From NCBI RefSeq assembly GCF_010685995.1, contig NZ_JAAGWK010000004.1:1-44070 (forward strand): a stretch of DNA of 44,070 nt, given 5' to 3'. A model generated the notes under the pieces. That model saw only the letters and a list, made by a program, of their open reading frames with translations, searched no databases and was not told the DNA's origin. This DNA comes from Goekera deserti (lineage in GTDB: Bacteria > Actinomycetota > Actinomycetes > Mycobacteriales > Geodermatophilaceae). The stretch's first letter is position 1; the number at the start of each line of letters is the position of its first letter. Position numbers and translations under genes: made by a program. Shown one piece after another: positions 33,392 to 43,032 of this stretch.

Positions 33392-34644
33392 GCCGGTGCT
33401 CCCTGTCGCGTGCCGGTCGACCCTGCGTCGGCGCCCAGCCCACCGCCGGCCCCGTCCGGTGGGGCGCCGCCGCCGCCGGGCCCGCCACCGGGCCCACCGC
33501 CACCGGGTCCGCCGCCGGTGCTGCCGTCACCCGACGTCGGGGGCGAGACCGCCGGGGCAGCACCGCCCTCGGCCTGCCGGCGGGCCAGCCGCCGGGCCAG
33601 CTCGTTGGCGATGACCACCGAGAGCACGATCGTGCCCTGGATGATCGTGACCACCGAGGACGGGATCTGGGCCAGCTGCAGGGGCACCGAGGCCCGGTCC
33701 AGGAAGGCGAACAGCAGCGCGCCGAAGGCGATGCCCACCGGGTTGTTGCGGCCCAGCAGCGCCACCGCGATGCCCAGGAAGCCGAGCCCGGAGGTGAACT
33801 CCGTGCCGTACTGGTGGTCGTTGCCCAGCAGGTCGGGCAGGCCGATCATCCCCGCGATCGCACCGGAGATGAGCATCGTCTTGACCACCATGGCGCGGGC
33901 GTCGACACCGCTGGCCGACGCGGCCGACGGCGACAGGCCGCTGGCCCGCAGGTCGAAGCCGAACCGCGTGCGCTTGAGCAGCACTGCGACCACCACGCCG
34001 ACGACGACGGCCACCAGCAGGAAGCCGTACAGCTGGCGGGGCGGGTTCTCCAGGCCGAGGACGTCGAGCACCCCGTTCAGGCTGGGCATCCAGCCCGACT
34101 CGCCGATCTCCTTCGTGGTGACGATGGAGGCGCCCTCCTCGCTGCCCCGCAGCGGCCCGGTGAGCAGGAAGGACGCGGAGCCGACGGCGATGAAGTTGAG
34201 CATGATCGAGCTGATCACCTCGCTGACCCCGCGGGTCACCTTCAGCACGGCCACGATGCCGGCCCAGAGCGCGCCGACCAGCATCGCGACGACGACGATG
34301 AACAGCACGTGCAGCGGGGCGGGCAGCGAGACCGCGGCGCCGGCGGCGGCGGACAGGATGGTGGCCATCCGGTACTGGCCCTCGACGCCGATGTTGAACA
34401 GGCCCATCCGGAAGGCGACGGCCACGGCGAGCCCGGCCAGGAACAGCGGCACCGCCCGGTTGAGCACGACGACGATGGCGGTGACCTGCTGCTGCGGGGT
34501 GTCCCCGAAGTCGAGCATGACCTCCAGCGCGCGGAACGGGTCCTCACCGATCGCGGCGATGACCAGCCCGGAGATCAGCACGGCGGCCACCACGGCGAGG
34601 GCGGGGGCCAGCAGGCCCTGCCCGACGCGGCGCAGCGCGCTCAT
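33388..34644 (-). CDS. Nucleoside ABC importer permease (NupP/YufP-like) with Gly/Pro-rich tail
   Basis: First membrane subunit of the nucleoside importer, 418 residues. Seen: VPLFLAGLAVAVAFRMGLFN followed by IGVEGQYRMA, TRGVSEVISSIMLNFIAVG, LKRTRFGFDLRASGLSPSAA followed by SASGVDARAMVVKTM (coupling helix), GLGFLGIAVALLGRNNPVGI and IQGTIVLSVVIANELARR. The last ~60 residues are an unusual Gly/Pro-rich tail (GGGPGGGGPGGGPGGGG) outside the family fold. The reading frame stays open far upstream through the ATPase gene, but ATG 34644 overlaps the ATPase stop (ATGA) and begins the first membrane segment. Confidence 0.94.
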   Translation of the reverse strand: MSALRRVGQGLLAPALAVVAAVLISGLVIAAIGEDPFRALEVMLDFGDTPQQQVTAIVVVLNRAVPLFLAGLAVAVAFRMGLFNIGVEGQYRMATILSAAAGAAVSLPAPLHVLFIVVVAMLVGALWAGIVAVLKVTRGVSEVISSIMLNFIAVGSASFLLTGPLRGSEEGASIVTTKEIGESGWMPSLNGVLDVLGLENPPRQLYGFLLVAVVVGVVVAVLLKRTRFGFDLRASGLSPSAASASGVDARAMVVKTMLISGAIAGMIGLPDLLGNDHQYGTEFTSGLGFLGIAVALLGRNNPVGIAFGALLFAFLDRASVPLQLAQIPSSVVTIIQGTIVLSVVIANELARRLARRQAEGGAAPAVSPPTSGDGSTGGGPGGGGPGGGPGGGGAPPDGAGGGLGADAGSTGTRQGAPA

Positions 34645-36179
34645 CGGGCACCGGTCCCGGCGACGGCGCCGGTCATGTGCCCGCCGAGTTGCTCGGGCGT
34701 GACCTGCGCCGGGTCCAGCGTGGCGACGACGGCGCCGCGCAGCATCACGTGCAGGGTGTCGGACAGGCCGATCAGCTCGTCCAGGTCGGCGGAGATCAGC
34801 ACGATGCCCATGCCCTCGGCCCGGGCGTCCTTGAGCAGCTCCCAGATCACCGACTGCGCGCCGACGTCGACGCCGCGGGTCGGGTGGGCGGCGATGAGCA
34901 CCCGCGGGTGCGCGCTCATCTCCCGGCCGACGATCAGCTTCTGCTGGTTGCCGCCGGACAGGGCCACCGCCGGGGTGTCCGGTCCGGGGGCGCGCACGTC
35001 GTACTCGCTCATGATCCGGGCGGTGTCGGCCCGGGCGGCCTTGCGGTCGATGAACAGGCCCCGGCCGCGTCGGCTGGCGGCCGGCGGCCGGGTCTGGTGG
35101 CCGAGGATGCGGTTCTCCCAGAGCGGCGCGTCGAGCAGCATGCCCTGCCGGTGCCGGTCCTCCGGGATGAAGCCCACGCCGCCCTCGCGGCGGCGCCGGG
35201 TGGTCCAGGCGGTGACGTCCTCGCCGCCGAGCCGGATGGTGCCCGCGGCCAGCGGTCGCAGGCCCATGACCGCGTCGACCAGCTCGGCCTGGCCGTTGCC
35301 CTCGACGCCGGCGATGCCGACGACCTCGCCCTCGCGCACGGTGAGCGTGACGTCGTCGACGGCCGGCCGGCCGCCCGGCGAGGCCACCGTGACCCCGAGG
35401 AGCTCCAGCACCGGGGTGTCCCGGACGGTGGAGGCGCGGGTCTGCGGGGTGGGCAGCTCGGCGCCGACCATCAGCTCGGCCAGCTGCTTGGCCGTGGTCG
35501 TCGCCGGGTCGGCGGTGCCGACGGTGGTGCCGCGGCGGATGACGGTGATCGCGTCGGCGACCTTGCGCACCTCGTCCAGCTTGTGCGAGATGAAGATGAC
35601 CGTCAGGCCCTCGCGCTTGAGCTCGGCGAGGTTGCCGAACAGCTCGTCGACCTCCTGCGGCACGAGCACCGCGGTCGGCTCGTCCAGGATGAGCGTGGTG
35701 GCGCCGCGGTAGAGCACCTTGGCGATCTCCACCCGCTGCCGGTCCCCGACGCCGAGGTCCTCGACCAGGTCGTCGGGGTCCAGGCCGAGCGCGTACGCCT
35801 CGGAGATCTCGCTGATCCGGCGGCGGGCACCGGCGCCGATGCCGTGCGACCGCTCCGCGCCCAGCACCACGTTCTCCAGCACGGTCAGGTTGTCGGCGAG
35901 CATGAAGTGCTGGTGCACCATCCCGATGCCGGCGGCGATCGCGTCGCCGGGGCTCTTGAACGACACCTCGCGGCCGTCCAGCAGGATCTGGCCCTCGTCG
36001 GGCCGGTGCATGCCGTAGAGCGTCTTCATCAGCGTCGACTTGCCGGCGCCGTTCTCGCCCACGATCGCGTGCACCTCGCCGCGGCGCACCCGCAGCTCGA
36101 TGTCGCGGTTGGCGACCACGCCCGGGAACCGCTTCGTGATGCCGCGCAGCTCGACTGCCAGGGGGGCCGGGTCGGTCAC
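34641..36179 (-). CDS. Nucleoside ABC importer ATPase with two nucleotide-binding domains (NupO/YufO-like)
   Basis: ATPase of the Bmp-type importer, 512 residues, two fused ABC domains as in the RbsA/YufO group. First domain: ITKRFPGVVANRDIELRVRR, Walker A GENGAGKSTLMKTLYG, HQHFML, signature-like LGVGDRQRVEIAKVL, Walker B TTLILDEPTAVL. Second domain: degenerate P-loop GVEGNGQAELVDAVMG, FIPEDRHRQGM, signature LSGGNQQKLIVGREM and AHPTRGVDVGAQSVIWELL. The unequal halves are normal for this family. The GTG at 36179 has AAGGAG six bases upstream, a good ribosome site. It is separated from the Bmp gene by 118 bases containing two hairpins. Confidence 0.95.
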   Translation of the reverse strand: MTDPAPLAVELRGITKRFPGVVANRDIELRVRRGEVHAIVGENGAGKSTLMKTLYGMHRPDEGQILLDGREVSFKSPGDAIAAGIGMVHQHFMLADNLTVLENVVLGAERSHGIGAGARRRISEISEAYALGLDPDDLVEDLGVGDRQRVEIAKVLYRGATTLILDEPTAVLVPQEVDELFGNLAELKREGLTVIFISHKLDEVRKVADAITVIRRGTTVGTADPATTTAKQLAELMVGAELPTPQTRASTVRDTPVLELLGVTVASPGGRPAVDDVTLTVREGEVVGIAGVEGNGQAELVDAVMGLRPLAAGTIRLGGEDVTAWTTRRRREGGVGFIPEDRHRQGMLLDAPLWENRILGHQTRPPAASRRGRGLFIDRKAARADTARIMSEYDVRAPGPDTPAVALSGGNQQKLIVGREMSAHPRVLIAAHPTRGVDVGAQSVIWELLKDARAEGMGIVLISADLDELIGLSDTLHVMLRGAVVATLDPAQVTPEQLGGHMTGAVAGTGAR

Positions 36180-36229
36180 TCGATCTCCTTCGGGGGCTGC
36201 GGGACGCGCTGACGGTACACACGCAGAAC

Positions 36230-36294
36230 GGCGGGCCCGGGCGTGGTGCACACCGCCCGGACCCGCCGATCGACCGACCCGTCGCAGCGACGGG
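36230..36294 (-). terminator. Two hairpins between the Bmp gene and the ABC ATPase gene
   Basis: CCCGTCG-CAG-CGACGGG (36278-36294) starts three bases past the Bmp stop, and a 14-pair stem (36230-36243 with 36254-36267, one G-U in the minus transcript) follows. They likely cause partial termination or 3'-end stabilisation, so that more binding protein than ATPase is made. Confidence 0.7.
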
Positions 36295-36297
36295 CCG

Positions 36298-37350
36298 TCA
36301 CTCGGGGACGGTGATCTCCCCGTCGATGATCTGCTGCTTGTAGTCGTCGATCTGGGACTGGATGTCCTCGATGAAGCCACCGGAGGTGGCCAGGCCGACG
36401 CCGTCGGTGGAGAGGTCGTTGACCACGTCGGTGCCGCCCTCGACGGAGCCGTCGGCGAAGTCGGTGATGAACGCCTGGACGGCGAGGTCGACCCGCTTCA
36501 GCACCGAGGTCATGATCACCGGCTGGAGCGCCGGGTCGTCGACCGACTCGTACTGGTCGGAGTCGACCCCGATGGCCCGCTTGCCGGAGGCCACGGCGGC
36601 CTGGAAGACACCGATGCCGGAACCGCCGGCGGCGGCGTAGACGATGTCGGCACCGCCGTCGTAGATGCCCTGGGCCACGATCTGGCCGCGGGCCGGGTCG
36701 TTGAACCCGGAGAAGTCACCGGCCGGGGAGATGTACTGCGAGGTGACGACGATGTCCGGCTTGACCGCCTTGGCGCCGGCCTCGTACCCCGCCTGGAAGC
36801 TCTGGATCAGCGGGGTCTCGACGCCGCCGACGAAGCCGACCTGGCCGGTCTCGCTCTTCAGCGCGGCCGCGACGCCACCGAGGAAGGAACCCTGGTTGGC
36901 CGCGAACAGCAGGCCGGTCATGTTGTCCGGGTTGCCGGCGTCGTCGACCGAGCCGTCGACCTGGGCGAAGGTCACGTCCGGGTACTGCTCGGCGACCTCG
37001 CCGATCACGTCGCTGTAGGCGAACCCCACGGCGATGACCGGGTTGTAGCCCTGGTCGGCCAGCTGGGTCAGCAGGTCGGCGCGGTCGGAGGCGTCGGCGT
37101 TGGGCGAGGCCTCCTGCACCGTGCCGCCGACGTCGGCGATCGCTGCCTCGACGCCGGCGTAGGCCGAGTCGTTGAAGGACTTGTCGCCCCGGCCGCCGGT
37201 GTCGTAGGCGAGCCCGATCTTCAGGTCACCGCTCTCGGCGGAGCCGCTCGCGCCGCTCCCGGCGTCGTCGCTGTCGCTGGCACAGCCGGCCAGGGCCACG
37301 CTGCCGGCCAGCAGCAGCGCTGCAGCCTTCATCCCACGCACTCGGCGCAC
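36298..37350 (-). CDS. Bmp-family nucleoside-binding lipoprotein
   Basis: Extracellular receptor of the nucleoside ABC importer, 350 residues. Signal MRRVRGMKAAALLLAGSVAL with lipobox ALAGC (Cys about 23), then a Ser/Asp/Gly linker. The Bmp/PnrA domain follows: IGLAYDTGGRGDKSFNDSAY at about 50-69, VGFAYSDVIGEVAEQYPDVT, LLFAANQGSFLGGVAAALKS, VGFVGGVETPLIQSFQAGYE, AGAKAVKPDIVV, DIVYAAAGGSGIGVFQAAV, GVDSDQYES and VMTSVLKRVDLAVQAFI. The GTG at 37350 has GAGGAG seven bases upstream; an ATG six codons later is the alternative. It is first in the operon, with a TAGCGT promoter about 115 bases upstream. Confidence 0.95.
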   Translation of the reverse strand: MRRVRGMKAAALLLAGSVALAGCASDSDDAGSGASGSAESGDLKIGLAYDTGGRGDKSFNDSAYAGVEAAIADVGGTVQEASPNADASDRADLLTQLADQGYNPVIAVGFAYSDVIGEVAEQYPDVTFAQVDGSVDDAGNPDNMTGLLFAANQGSFLGGVAAALKSETGQVGFVGGVETPLIQSFQAGYEAGAKAVKPDIVVTSQYISPAGDFSGFNDPARGQIVAQGIYDGGADIVYAAAGGSGIGVFQAAVASGKRAIGVDSDQYESVDDPALQPVIMTSVLKRVDLAVQAFITDFADGSVEGGTDVVNDLSTDGVGLATSGGFIEDIQSQIDDYKQQIIDGEITVPE

Positions 37351-37472
37351 GACGGGTCTCCTCTCTCAACGGGCGACGGCGGCTGGACGCCGGCCGTGCC
37401 CGGGTGTGGTTCGTCTGTCGACGCTGGTCCGCCGTCGCGCGCCCGTCGGGGCGCGCCCGCGGCGACTCCGGC

Positions 37473-37478
37473 ACGCTA
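37473..37478 (-). promoter_or_regulatory. -10 element (TAGCGT) of the nucleoside operon
   Basis: TAGCGT on the minus strand, about 122 bases before the Bmp start, predicts a leader of about 115 bases. The same hexamer serves the divergent carboxypeptidase gene. Confidence 0.5.
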
Positions 37479-37527
37479 ACCGCGCCGGGGGCGTGGATCG
37501 GAGCTCGGGCAAGGACCGAGACCCGAT

Positions 37528-37545
37528 CGTTGCCAACAGGCAACG
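37528..37545. promoter_or_regulatory. Candidate operator palindrome in the Bmp-carboxypeptidase spacer
   Basis: CGTTGCC-AACA-GGCAACG is a perfect 7-base dyad with a 4-base spacer. It lies 50-55 bases upstream of the Bmp -10 and about the same distance from the carboxypeptidase -10. The regulator is unknown. Confidence 0.55.
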
Positions 37546-37593
37546 CCCACCACACACCGCCGCCGCGGGCACGCGCGCGGGCAGCGGCGCGGA

Positions 37594-37599
37594 TAGCGT
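37594..37599 (+). promoter_or_regulatory. -10 element (TAGCGT) of the carboxypeptidase gene, leaderless type
   Basis: TAGCGT ends eight bases before the ATG at 37608. Confidence 0.6.
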
Positions 37600-37607
37600 G
37601 GGCACCC

Positions 37608-38900
37608 ATGCGCGCGCCGTCGGTCCTGGTCCGTCCGCTGGTCGCGGCCCTGGCAGCCGGCCTGCTGGTGGCCGGTCCGCTGCCGCTGTGGCCGGCCCAC
37701 GCCGCACCGGTGCTCGCCGAGGCCGCCGCACGGCCGACCGTCGACCCGGCGGCGCCCACGCCCACCGCGCCGCCGGCCGCCGTCCCGCAGGGCAGCGCGC
37801 CGGACGGCAGCACCGTGGGCGGGGCGGGGCTGGACACCCGGGGGCTGGTGGTCGTGCCCGGGGCGCCGCCGCTGCCGCCGGGCATCGACGCCCACGGCTG
37901 GCTGGTCGCCGACGCCGGCACCGGGGAGGTGCTCGCCGCGCAGGACCCGCACGGCCGCTACTACCCGGCCAGCACGCTCAAGACCCTCACGCTGCTCACC
38001 CTGCACCCCCAGCTCGACCCGGCCCTGGTCGTGCAGGGCACCACCGAGGACGAGGCCGTCGAGGGCAGCCGGGTCGGGCTGGTGCGCGGCGGCGCGTACC
38101 CGGTGCAGCTGCTCTTCCAGGCGATGGTCATGCAGTCGGGCAACGACGCCGCCAACGCGCTGGCCCGGGCCGCCGGCGGGGTCACCCCCACACTCGCCGC
38201 GATGAACGCCACCGCGGAGCGGATCGGCGCCCTGGACACCGTCGCCGGGACACCCTCGGGCCTGGACGTCGCCGGGCAGTCGTCCTCGCCGTACGACCTG
38301 GCCCTGATCATGCGGCAGCTCGCCCTCGACCCGGCGATCGTGGCCATCATGCAGACGCCGACCGCGCAGATGCCGGGCGTCGAGGGCATCACCACCGGCT
38401 ACCAGATCCAGAACCAGGACGCGCTGCTCACCGAGTACCCCGGCACGATCGGGGCCAAGAACGGCTTCACCGACGCCGCACGGCACACCTTCGTGGCCGC
38501 TGCCGAGCGGGACGGGCGGCGCCTGGTGGTCAGCCTCATGCAGGCCGAGCGCTCCCCGGTGCCGACCACCACCCAGGCCGAGCTGCTGCTGGACTGGGGC
38601 TTCGCCACCCCGGCCGGCGGCGGGGTGGGCCGGCTGGTCGAGCCGGGCGAGGTCAGCACGGCCACCGCGGCACCCGTGCCGTCGGCCACCCCGGGCCAGG
38701 ACGGCGTGCTCACCTCCCGGGAGGCCGACCGGCAGGCGGCCCCCACCCCGGCCGCCGCGGCGCAGCCGGACCGGGGCGAGTCGCCGCTGGTGCCGATCGG
38801 GCTGGGCGTGGGCGCGCTGGCGATCGTGGCGGCCACCGTGGTCGGGCGGCGCCGGGCGCTGGTGCGGCAGCCGCCGGGCAGCGGCCCGCCGCGCCCCTGA
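37608..38900 (+). CDS. D-alanyl-D-alanine carboxypeptidase (DacB1/PBP5-like, S11 family)
   Basis: Exported penicillin-binding protein that trims the terminal D-Ala of peptidoglycan stem peptides. 430 residues. Signal peptide about 1-32 (ends WPAHA), a Pro/Ala/Thr-rich linker to about 75, then the S11 domain: PASTLK (nucleophile Ser122, Lys125), QSGNDAAN (Ser177, Asn179) and AKNGFTD (284-286). The third motif reads KNG where KTG is usual. A C-terminal Ala/Pro linker, one membrane helix (IGLGVGALAIVAATVV) and a basic tail RRRALVRQ anchor it to the membrane. From memory, M. tuberculosis dacB1 has a similar position near trpS. Confidence 0.95.
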   Translation: MRAPSVLVRPLVAALAAGLLVAGPLPLWPAHAAPVLAEAAARPTVDPAAPTPTAPPAAVPQGSAPDGSTVGGAGLDTRGLVVVPGAPPLPPGIDAHGWLVADAGTGEVLAAQDPHGRYYPASTLKTLTLLTLHPQLDPALVVQGTTEDEAVEGSRVGLVRGGAYPVQLLFQAMVMQSGNDAANALARAAGGVTPTLAAMNATAERIGALDTVAGTPSGLDVAGQSSSPYDLALIMRQLALDPAIVAIMQTPTAQMPGVEGITTGYQIQNQDALLTEYPGTIGAKNGFTDAARHTFVAAAERDGRRLVVSLMQAERSPVPTTTQAELLLDWGFATPAGGGVGRLVEPGEVSTATAAPVPSATPGQDGVLTSREADRQAAPTPAAAAQPDRGESPLVPIGLGVGALAIVAATVVGRRRALVRQPPGSGPPRP

Positions 38901-38925
38901 CCGACGAGCAGCGCCTTCCCCCCTC

Positions 38926-39003
38926 CACTCTCTGCGCACAGAGCCGAGGTCCGCACTTTCTGTACAGAAAGCGCACTGCTTGCGCTCTCTGTGCAGAGAC
39001 GTG
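38926..39003. repeat. Three tandem palindromes of the TTTCTGTACAGAAA family (locus 2)
   Basis: CTCTG-CGCA-CAGAG (38930-38943), CTTTCTGTACAGAAAG (38956-38971) and CTCTGTGCAGAG (38987-38998) follow at a spacing of 27-29 bases, with flanking CACT or GCGC blocks. They fill the space between the convergent carboxypeptidase and YihY genes and match the unit at 10226-10241. Confidence 0.8.
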
Positions 39004-39010
39004 GGGGGAG

Positions 39011-40135
39011 TCAGCTGCCGGGGCGGCGGCCGCGCCGGCGCAGCAGGGCGGGCAGCAGCCGGGCGCCGGCCGCACCGACCAGGGCTCCCCCGCCGACCAG
39101 CACGGCCACCGTGCGCACCAGCCGCACCGAGGCCGTCCGCGGCTCCCGGGCGGCGGGCACCGGCACCTCCACCCGCTGCGGCCGGTCGGCGCGGATCGGC
39201 TCCAGCGCCGCCTCGATCCGCGGGATGGTCGCCGTCCAGGAGGCGGTGAAGAAGGCGAACCGGGCGACGACGTTGATCCACACGACGAGGCCGACGAACC
39301 CGCCGAGGGTCTGCGCGGTGACGTTGTCACCGATGATCCCCAGGTAGTAGGCGCCCACGGCCTTGAGCACCTCGAAGCCCACCGCGCCGAACAGGGCGCC
39401 GGGCAACAGCTCCCGGAAGCCGAACGGCGTCGCCGGCACGCCCTTGAGCAGCCACAGGAACACGAAGGTGTCCCCGGCGAGGGCCAGTAGCAGGCCGAGA
39501 CCGGCGGTCACGTAGGGCAGCCAGGAGACGTCGGCCAGCCCCAGCGCCGCCAGCACCCGGGACGACGCCGCGGTGGTCGCCGCGGTCAGCGCGATGCTCA
39601 GCGCCCCGGCCGCACCGAACCCGAGCAGCGCGCCGAGGTCCTTGACCCGGTCGAGCAGGAAGTCCGGCGGGTCCGGCCGGCCGCGCCAGATGACGTCCAT
39701 CCCGGTGCGCACCTTGTCCATGGCGCCCAGGCCCACCAGCAGGAAGCCCACCAGGCCGATCACCCCGACCAGGCCGCGGCTGTCGATCGCGCTCGCCACC
39801 TCTTCGGCGAGGGAGACCCCGGTGCTGCCGGGCACCGCCTCGCGCACCGCCTGGGTGAGCTGGGCCTGCAGGAGTTGGTCACCGGACAGCACGAACCCGG
39901 CGACGGCGGCCAGCAGCAGGAGCACCGGGAACAGCGCGAGGAACACGTAGTAGGTGACGCCGGCGGCGAGCATGTCGGCCTGTGCGCGGTTGTAGTGGCC
40001 ACCGGCGTGCACCAGGTGGTCGAAGGCGCGGGAGCGGCGCCGTCCGGCGTGCACCAGCCCGGTGCCGGCCGCGACGGCACGGGTGATCACGTTGCCGCCG
40101 TCCGACGCCGGGGGCGCGGTCCTGGGTGTGGTCAC
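39011..40135 (-). CDS. YihY/BrkB-family membrane protein
   Basis: Inner-membrane protein of 374 residues, family YihY/virulence factor BrkB (once misnamed RNase BN); function unclear, perhaps a transporter or envelope factor. Seen: HAGGHYNRAQADMLAAGVTY, YVFLALFPVLLLLAAVAGF (about 65-85), further membrane segments, WLPYVTAGLGLLLALAGDTF, GFRELLPGALFGAVGFEVLK, and YLGIIGDNVTAQTLGGFVGL followed by VVWINVVARFAFFTASWTAT. It ends in a basic Arg/Gly tail (RRRGRRPGS). The GTG start at 40135 follows a CAGACT -10-like element (40143-40148) by seven bases. From memory, M. tuberculosis Rv3335c beside trpS is a relative. Confidence 0.92.
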   Translation of the reverse strand: MTTPRTAPPASDGGNVITRAVAAGTGLVHAGRRRSRAFDHLVHAGGHYNRAQADMLAAGVTYYVFLALFPVLLLLAAVAGFVLSGDQLLQAQLTQAVREAVPGSTGVSLAEEVASAIDSRGLVGVIGLVGFLLVGLGAMDKVRTGMDVIWRGRPDPPDFLLDRVKDLGALLGFGAAGALSIALTAATTAASSRVLAALGLADVSWLPYVTAGLGLLLALAGDTFVFLWLLKGVPATPFGFRELLPGALFGAVGFEVLKAVGAYYLGIIGDNVTAQTLGGFVGLVVWINVVARFAFFTASWTATIPRIEAALEPIRADRPQRVEVPVPAAREPRTASVRLVRTVAVLVGGGALVGAAGARLLPALLRRRGRRPGS

Positions 40136-40169
40136 CGGGACGAGTCTGCGGGGCCCTCGCGGGCGCCGC

Positions 40170-41833
<1,664 letters not shown>

Positions 41834-42958
41834 TCAGGCTCCGGCAGGCAGCAGGTCTCGGCTGCTCAGCACGTCGTCCAACGCGCCGAGGAAGACGTCG
41901 TCCTCCTCGGCGGAGCCGACGGTCACCCGCACGCCCTCGCCCGGGAACGGCCGGGTGATCACCGCCCGGGCCTCCAGTTCCGCGGCCACCTCGGCGCTCC
42001 GCTCCCCCAGCGGCAGCCACACGAAGTTGGCCTGGCTGTCCTCGACCACCAGCCCGCGGGCACGCAGCTCGCCGGTGAGCCGGGCGCGCTCGGCGGTGAC
42101 CGTGGCGCACCGGGCCCGCACCTCGTCCTCGCTGTCCAGCGCGGCGACGGCCGCGGCCTGGGCGACCAGCGAGACGCTGAACGGCACGTTGGTCTTGCGC
42201 ACGGCCTCGGCCACCGCGGGGTCCTCGGCCAGCAGGTAGCCCACCCGCAGCCCGGCCAGCCCCCACGCCTTGCTGAACGTGCGCAGCACCGCCACGTTGG
42301 GCCGCCCGCGCATCACGTCCACGCCGTCGGGCACCTCGGGATCGGTGACGAACTCCCGGTAGGCCTCGTCCAGCACCACCAGCGTGCTGGTCGGGACGGC
42401 GTCCAGGAAGCGCTCCAGCGCAGGCCCCCGGACCGCCGTCCCGGTGGGGTTGTTGGGGTTGCAGACGAACACCACCCGGGTGGTGTCGTCGACCGCGGCG
42501 GCCAGCGCGGTCAGGTCGTGGGTGTCGGCCGGGCCGCCGGGGCGGCCGGGCACCAGCGGCACCCGCACGTCGCGCGCGCCGGCGACCTGGGCCAGCAGCG
42601 GGTACATCTCGAACGACCGCCAGGCGAACGCCATGCTCGTGCCCGGGTCGGCGAAGGACTGGGCCAGCTGCTGGCACAGCGTCACCGCGCCCGAGCCGAT
42701 CACCACCTGCTCGGGGTCGACGCCGTACCGCTCGGCGAGCGCGCCGGTGAGCACCACCGCCGCGTTGTCCGGGTACCGGTTGGACTCGGCCATCGTGCTG
42801 GTCACCGCCTGCAGCACGGCCGGCAGCGGCGGGAACGACACCTCGTTGCTGGCCAGCTTCACCGCGCGGGCGACGCCGATCTCTCGGGCCAGGTCGGCCG
42901 GGTTGCGCCCCGGCCGGTAGGTCGGCAGCGCCTGGACGGCGGGACGGGGGCTCACCAC
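41834..42958 (-). CDS. pat: Aromatic amino acid/histidinol-phosphate aminotransferase
   Basis: PLP enzyme of the HisC family, 374 residues. Seen: [81 protein letters not shown] and [15 protein letters not shown] (PLP-binding Lys). The SxxLCQQL and [10 protein letters not shown] stretches match the actinobacterial Pat group that transaminates phenylpyruvate and other aromatic keto acids, although histidinol-phosphate activity is possible. The GTG at 42958 has GGAGGAG nine bases upstream; a second GTG follows at once. It probably forms one transcript with trpS and the 2H protein gene. Confidence 0.93.
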   Translation of the reverse strand: MVSPRPAVQALPTYRPGRNPADLAREIGVARAVKLASNEVSFPPLPAVLQAVTSTMAESNRYPDNAAVVLTGALAERYGVDPEQVVIGSGAVTLCQQLAQSFADPGTSMAFAWRSFEMYPLLAQVAGARDVRVPLVPGRPGGPADTHDLTALAAAVDDTTRVVFVCNPNNPTGTAVRGPALERFLDAVPTSTLVVLDEAYREFVTDPEVPDGVDVMRGRPNVAVLRTFSKAWGLAGLRVGYLLAEDPAVAEAVRKTNVPFSVSLVAQAAAVAALDSEDEVRARCATVTAERARLTGELRARGLVVEDSQANFVWLPLGERSAEVAAELEARAVITRPFPGEGVRVTVGSAEEDDVFLGALDDVLSSRDLLPAGA

Positions 42959-43019
42959 GGCGATCGTCTCCTCCTGGCTGGTGCTGCGATGCGCTGCGCC
43001 GGAACCCGGGTGCGCTCTC

Positions 43020-43025
43020 TACGCT
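43020..43025 (+). promoter_or_regulatory. -10 element (TACGCT) of galE, leaderless type
   Basis: TACGCT ends seven bases before the ATG at 43033. Confidence 0.6.
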
Positions 43026-43032
43026 CACGGCC

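Noticed and set aside
33388-36222. A 944-codon frame that would fuse an unknown N-terminal part to the nucleoside permease
   Set aside because: The first two thirds lie in the wrong frame of the ABC ATPase gene and are low-complexity Arg/Pro/Gly. The permease start overlaps the ATPase stop in the usual ATGA way.
38926-39003. CRISPR array
   Set aside because: Only three diverged units with no cas genes, and each unit is itself a palindrome with no unique spacers of standard length.
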